From: Phanerochaete sordida
Taxonomy: Eukaryota; Basidiomycota; Agaricomycetes; Polyporales; Phanerochaetaceae
Direction: 5' to 3'
Length of the DNA stretch: 64,000 bases
Assembly: GCA_019973155.2 (NCBI GenBank)
Contig: BPQB01000010.1
Span: 496,001 to 560,000, forward strand
The notes under the pieces were generated by a model. It saw only the letters and a program-made list of their open reading frames with translations, made no database searches and had not been told where the DNA came from. The position numbers were made by a program, and so were the translations under genes. Of this stretch, positions 63,532 through 64,000 are shown piece by piece. The number at the start of each line of letters is the position of its first letter. The first letter of the stretch is position 1.

Positions 63532-64000
63532 TTACACCACGAACGCCTGCAAACGGACCCGAGTATGAGCAAGGCGCGCGAGAGTATACTGGCCATTCGC
63601 GAAAGTGCTCACCCCATTGACACCGATGGTCTGACCATTCACCCAGTTCGCTTCCTCAGACGCGAGGAACGCGACTATCGGGCTCATCTCGTCGGGCTGC
63701 GGGAGGCGATTTTGCGGATTCAGGCCCGCGATCCAGCGGATCATATGTGGCGGCTTGCCGGCGCGGAAGAGCGGCGTGTCGACCGCGCCTGGCGCGACCG
63801 CGTTCACGGTGATGCCGCGCGCACCGAGGTCGTGCGCCAGCACCCGCACGAGCTGCTCGACCGCGCCTTTCGAGGACGCGTACAGCAGGCCCATCGGCAG
63901 GATGCTCGACGCACGCGTGAGCGCGGTCGACATGAAGATGATGCGGCTGCCTGCGAGCGAACGCGTCAGTCGCATGCAGAGGGGCAGCACGGGGGGCAGC
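63532..64000 (-). CDS. short-chain dehydrogenase/reductase, copy 2, partial (5' end outside window)
   Basis: C-terminal part of a classical SDR paralogous to the gene at 28326-29195. Seen: SRIIFMSTALT with the catalytic Ser, GLLYASSKGAVEQLVRVLA (YxxxK), DLGARGITVNAVAPGAVDTP, EANWVNGQTIGVNG, then AFVV from a 15-nt last exon (63532-63546) after intron 63547-63612. Intron position and last-exon length equal those of copy 1. Near the right edge an acceptor-like CTCGCAG (63951-63957) may end another intron, or the frame may read straight through; the window stops before this can be settled. Substrate unknown. Confidence 0.85.
   Translation of the reverse strand, partial: LPPVLPLCMRLTRSLAGSRIIFMSTALTRASSILPMGLLYASSKGAVEQLVRVLAHDLGARGITVNAVAPGAVDTPLFRAGKPPHMIRWIAGLNPQNRLPQPDEMSPIVAFLASEEANWVNGQTIGVNGVSTFANGQYTLARLAHTRVRLQAFVV

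Noticed and set aside
1..64000. Transposon, secondary-metabolite cluster, mating locus or viral insertion
   Set aside because: No transposase, reverse transcriptase, integrase, polyketide/peptide synthase, homeodomain or pheromone-receptor sequence was seen. Oxidoreductases present are scattered and unrelated in layout.

Overview
The window is nuclear DNA from a filamentous basidiomycete, most likely a wood-decay Agaricomycete of polypore type. The evidence is GC-rich coding sequence cut by many 45-65 nt GT-AG introns, TATA boxes 70-110 bp upstream of start codons, a class I hydrophobin, an aryl-alcohol-oxidase-type GMC enzyme, an Nha1-type antiporter and two DUF6535-type membrane proteins. 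Exon models below were built by hand. Every complete multi-exon model gives an uninterrupted frame whose length is a multiple of three.

Layout. 1-10 kb: partial YEATS/zinc-finger gene (-), oligopeptide transporter (+), hydrophobin lacking two cysteines (-), Nop12-like ribosome biogenesis factor (+). 10-16 kb: an NmrA-like gene followed by a gene of unknown family, then a second copy of that unknown gene preceded by a 54-bp relic of the NmrA C-terminus, so an old two-gene tandem duplication. 16-26 kb: BBE-type flavoenzyme and two tandem DUF6535 proteins, the second with a frameshifted tail. 26-36 kb: class V PLP enzyme (-), SDR (-), a small twin YGFGG-motif protein, a Kip2/CENP-E-like kinesin and an Icmt-family methyltransferase. 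37-46 kb: Nha1 antiporter and a 21-exon GMC oxidoreductase. 46-54 kb: the second YGFGG protein (-), a short Kre9/Knh1-like secreted protein (-), glutathione reductase (+), an orphan gene and the initiator tRNA-Met (-). 55-64 kb: P-loop ATPase (+), formate dehydrogenase with a probable mitochondrial presequence (-), a head-to-head pair of an unknown coiled/Ser-rich protein (-) and a Pex23/Pex30-like peroxin (+), and a partial SDR (-).

There is no biosynthetic cluster, virus, CRISPR array or intact transposon that I can support. Several genes fit a wood-decay lifestyle (GMC oxidase, formate dehydrogenase, glutathione reductase, BBE enzyme, hydrophobin, peptide transport), but they do not form an operon-like unit. 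The least explained items are the two dispersed YGFGG small proteins, the hydrophobin that has lost exactly the C1/C6 cysteine pair, the NmrA/unknown tandem duplication with its relic, and the two DUF6535 paralogues.
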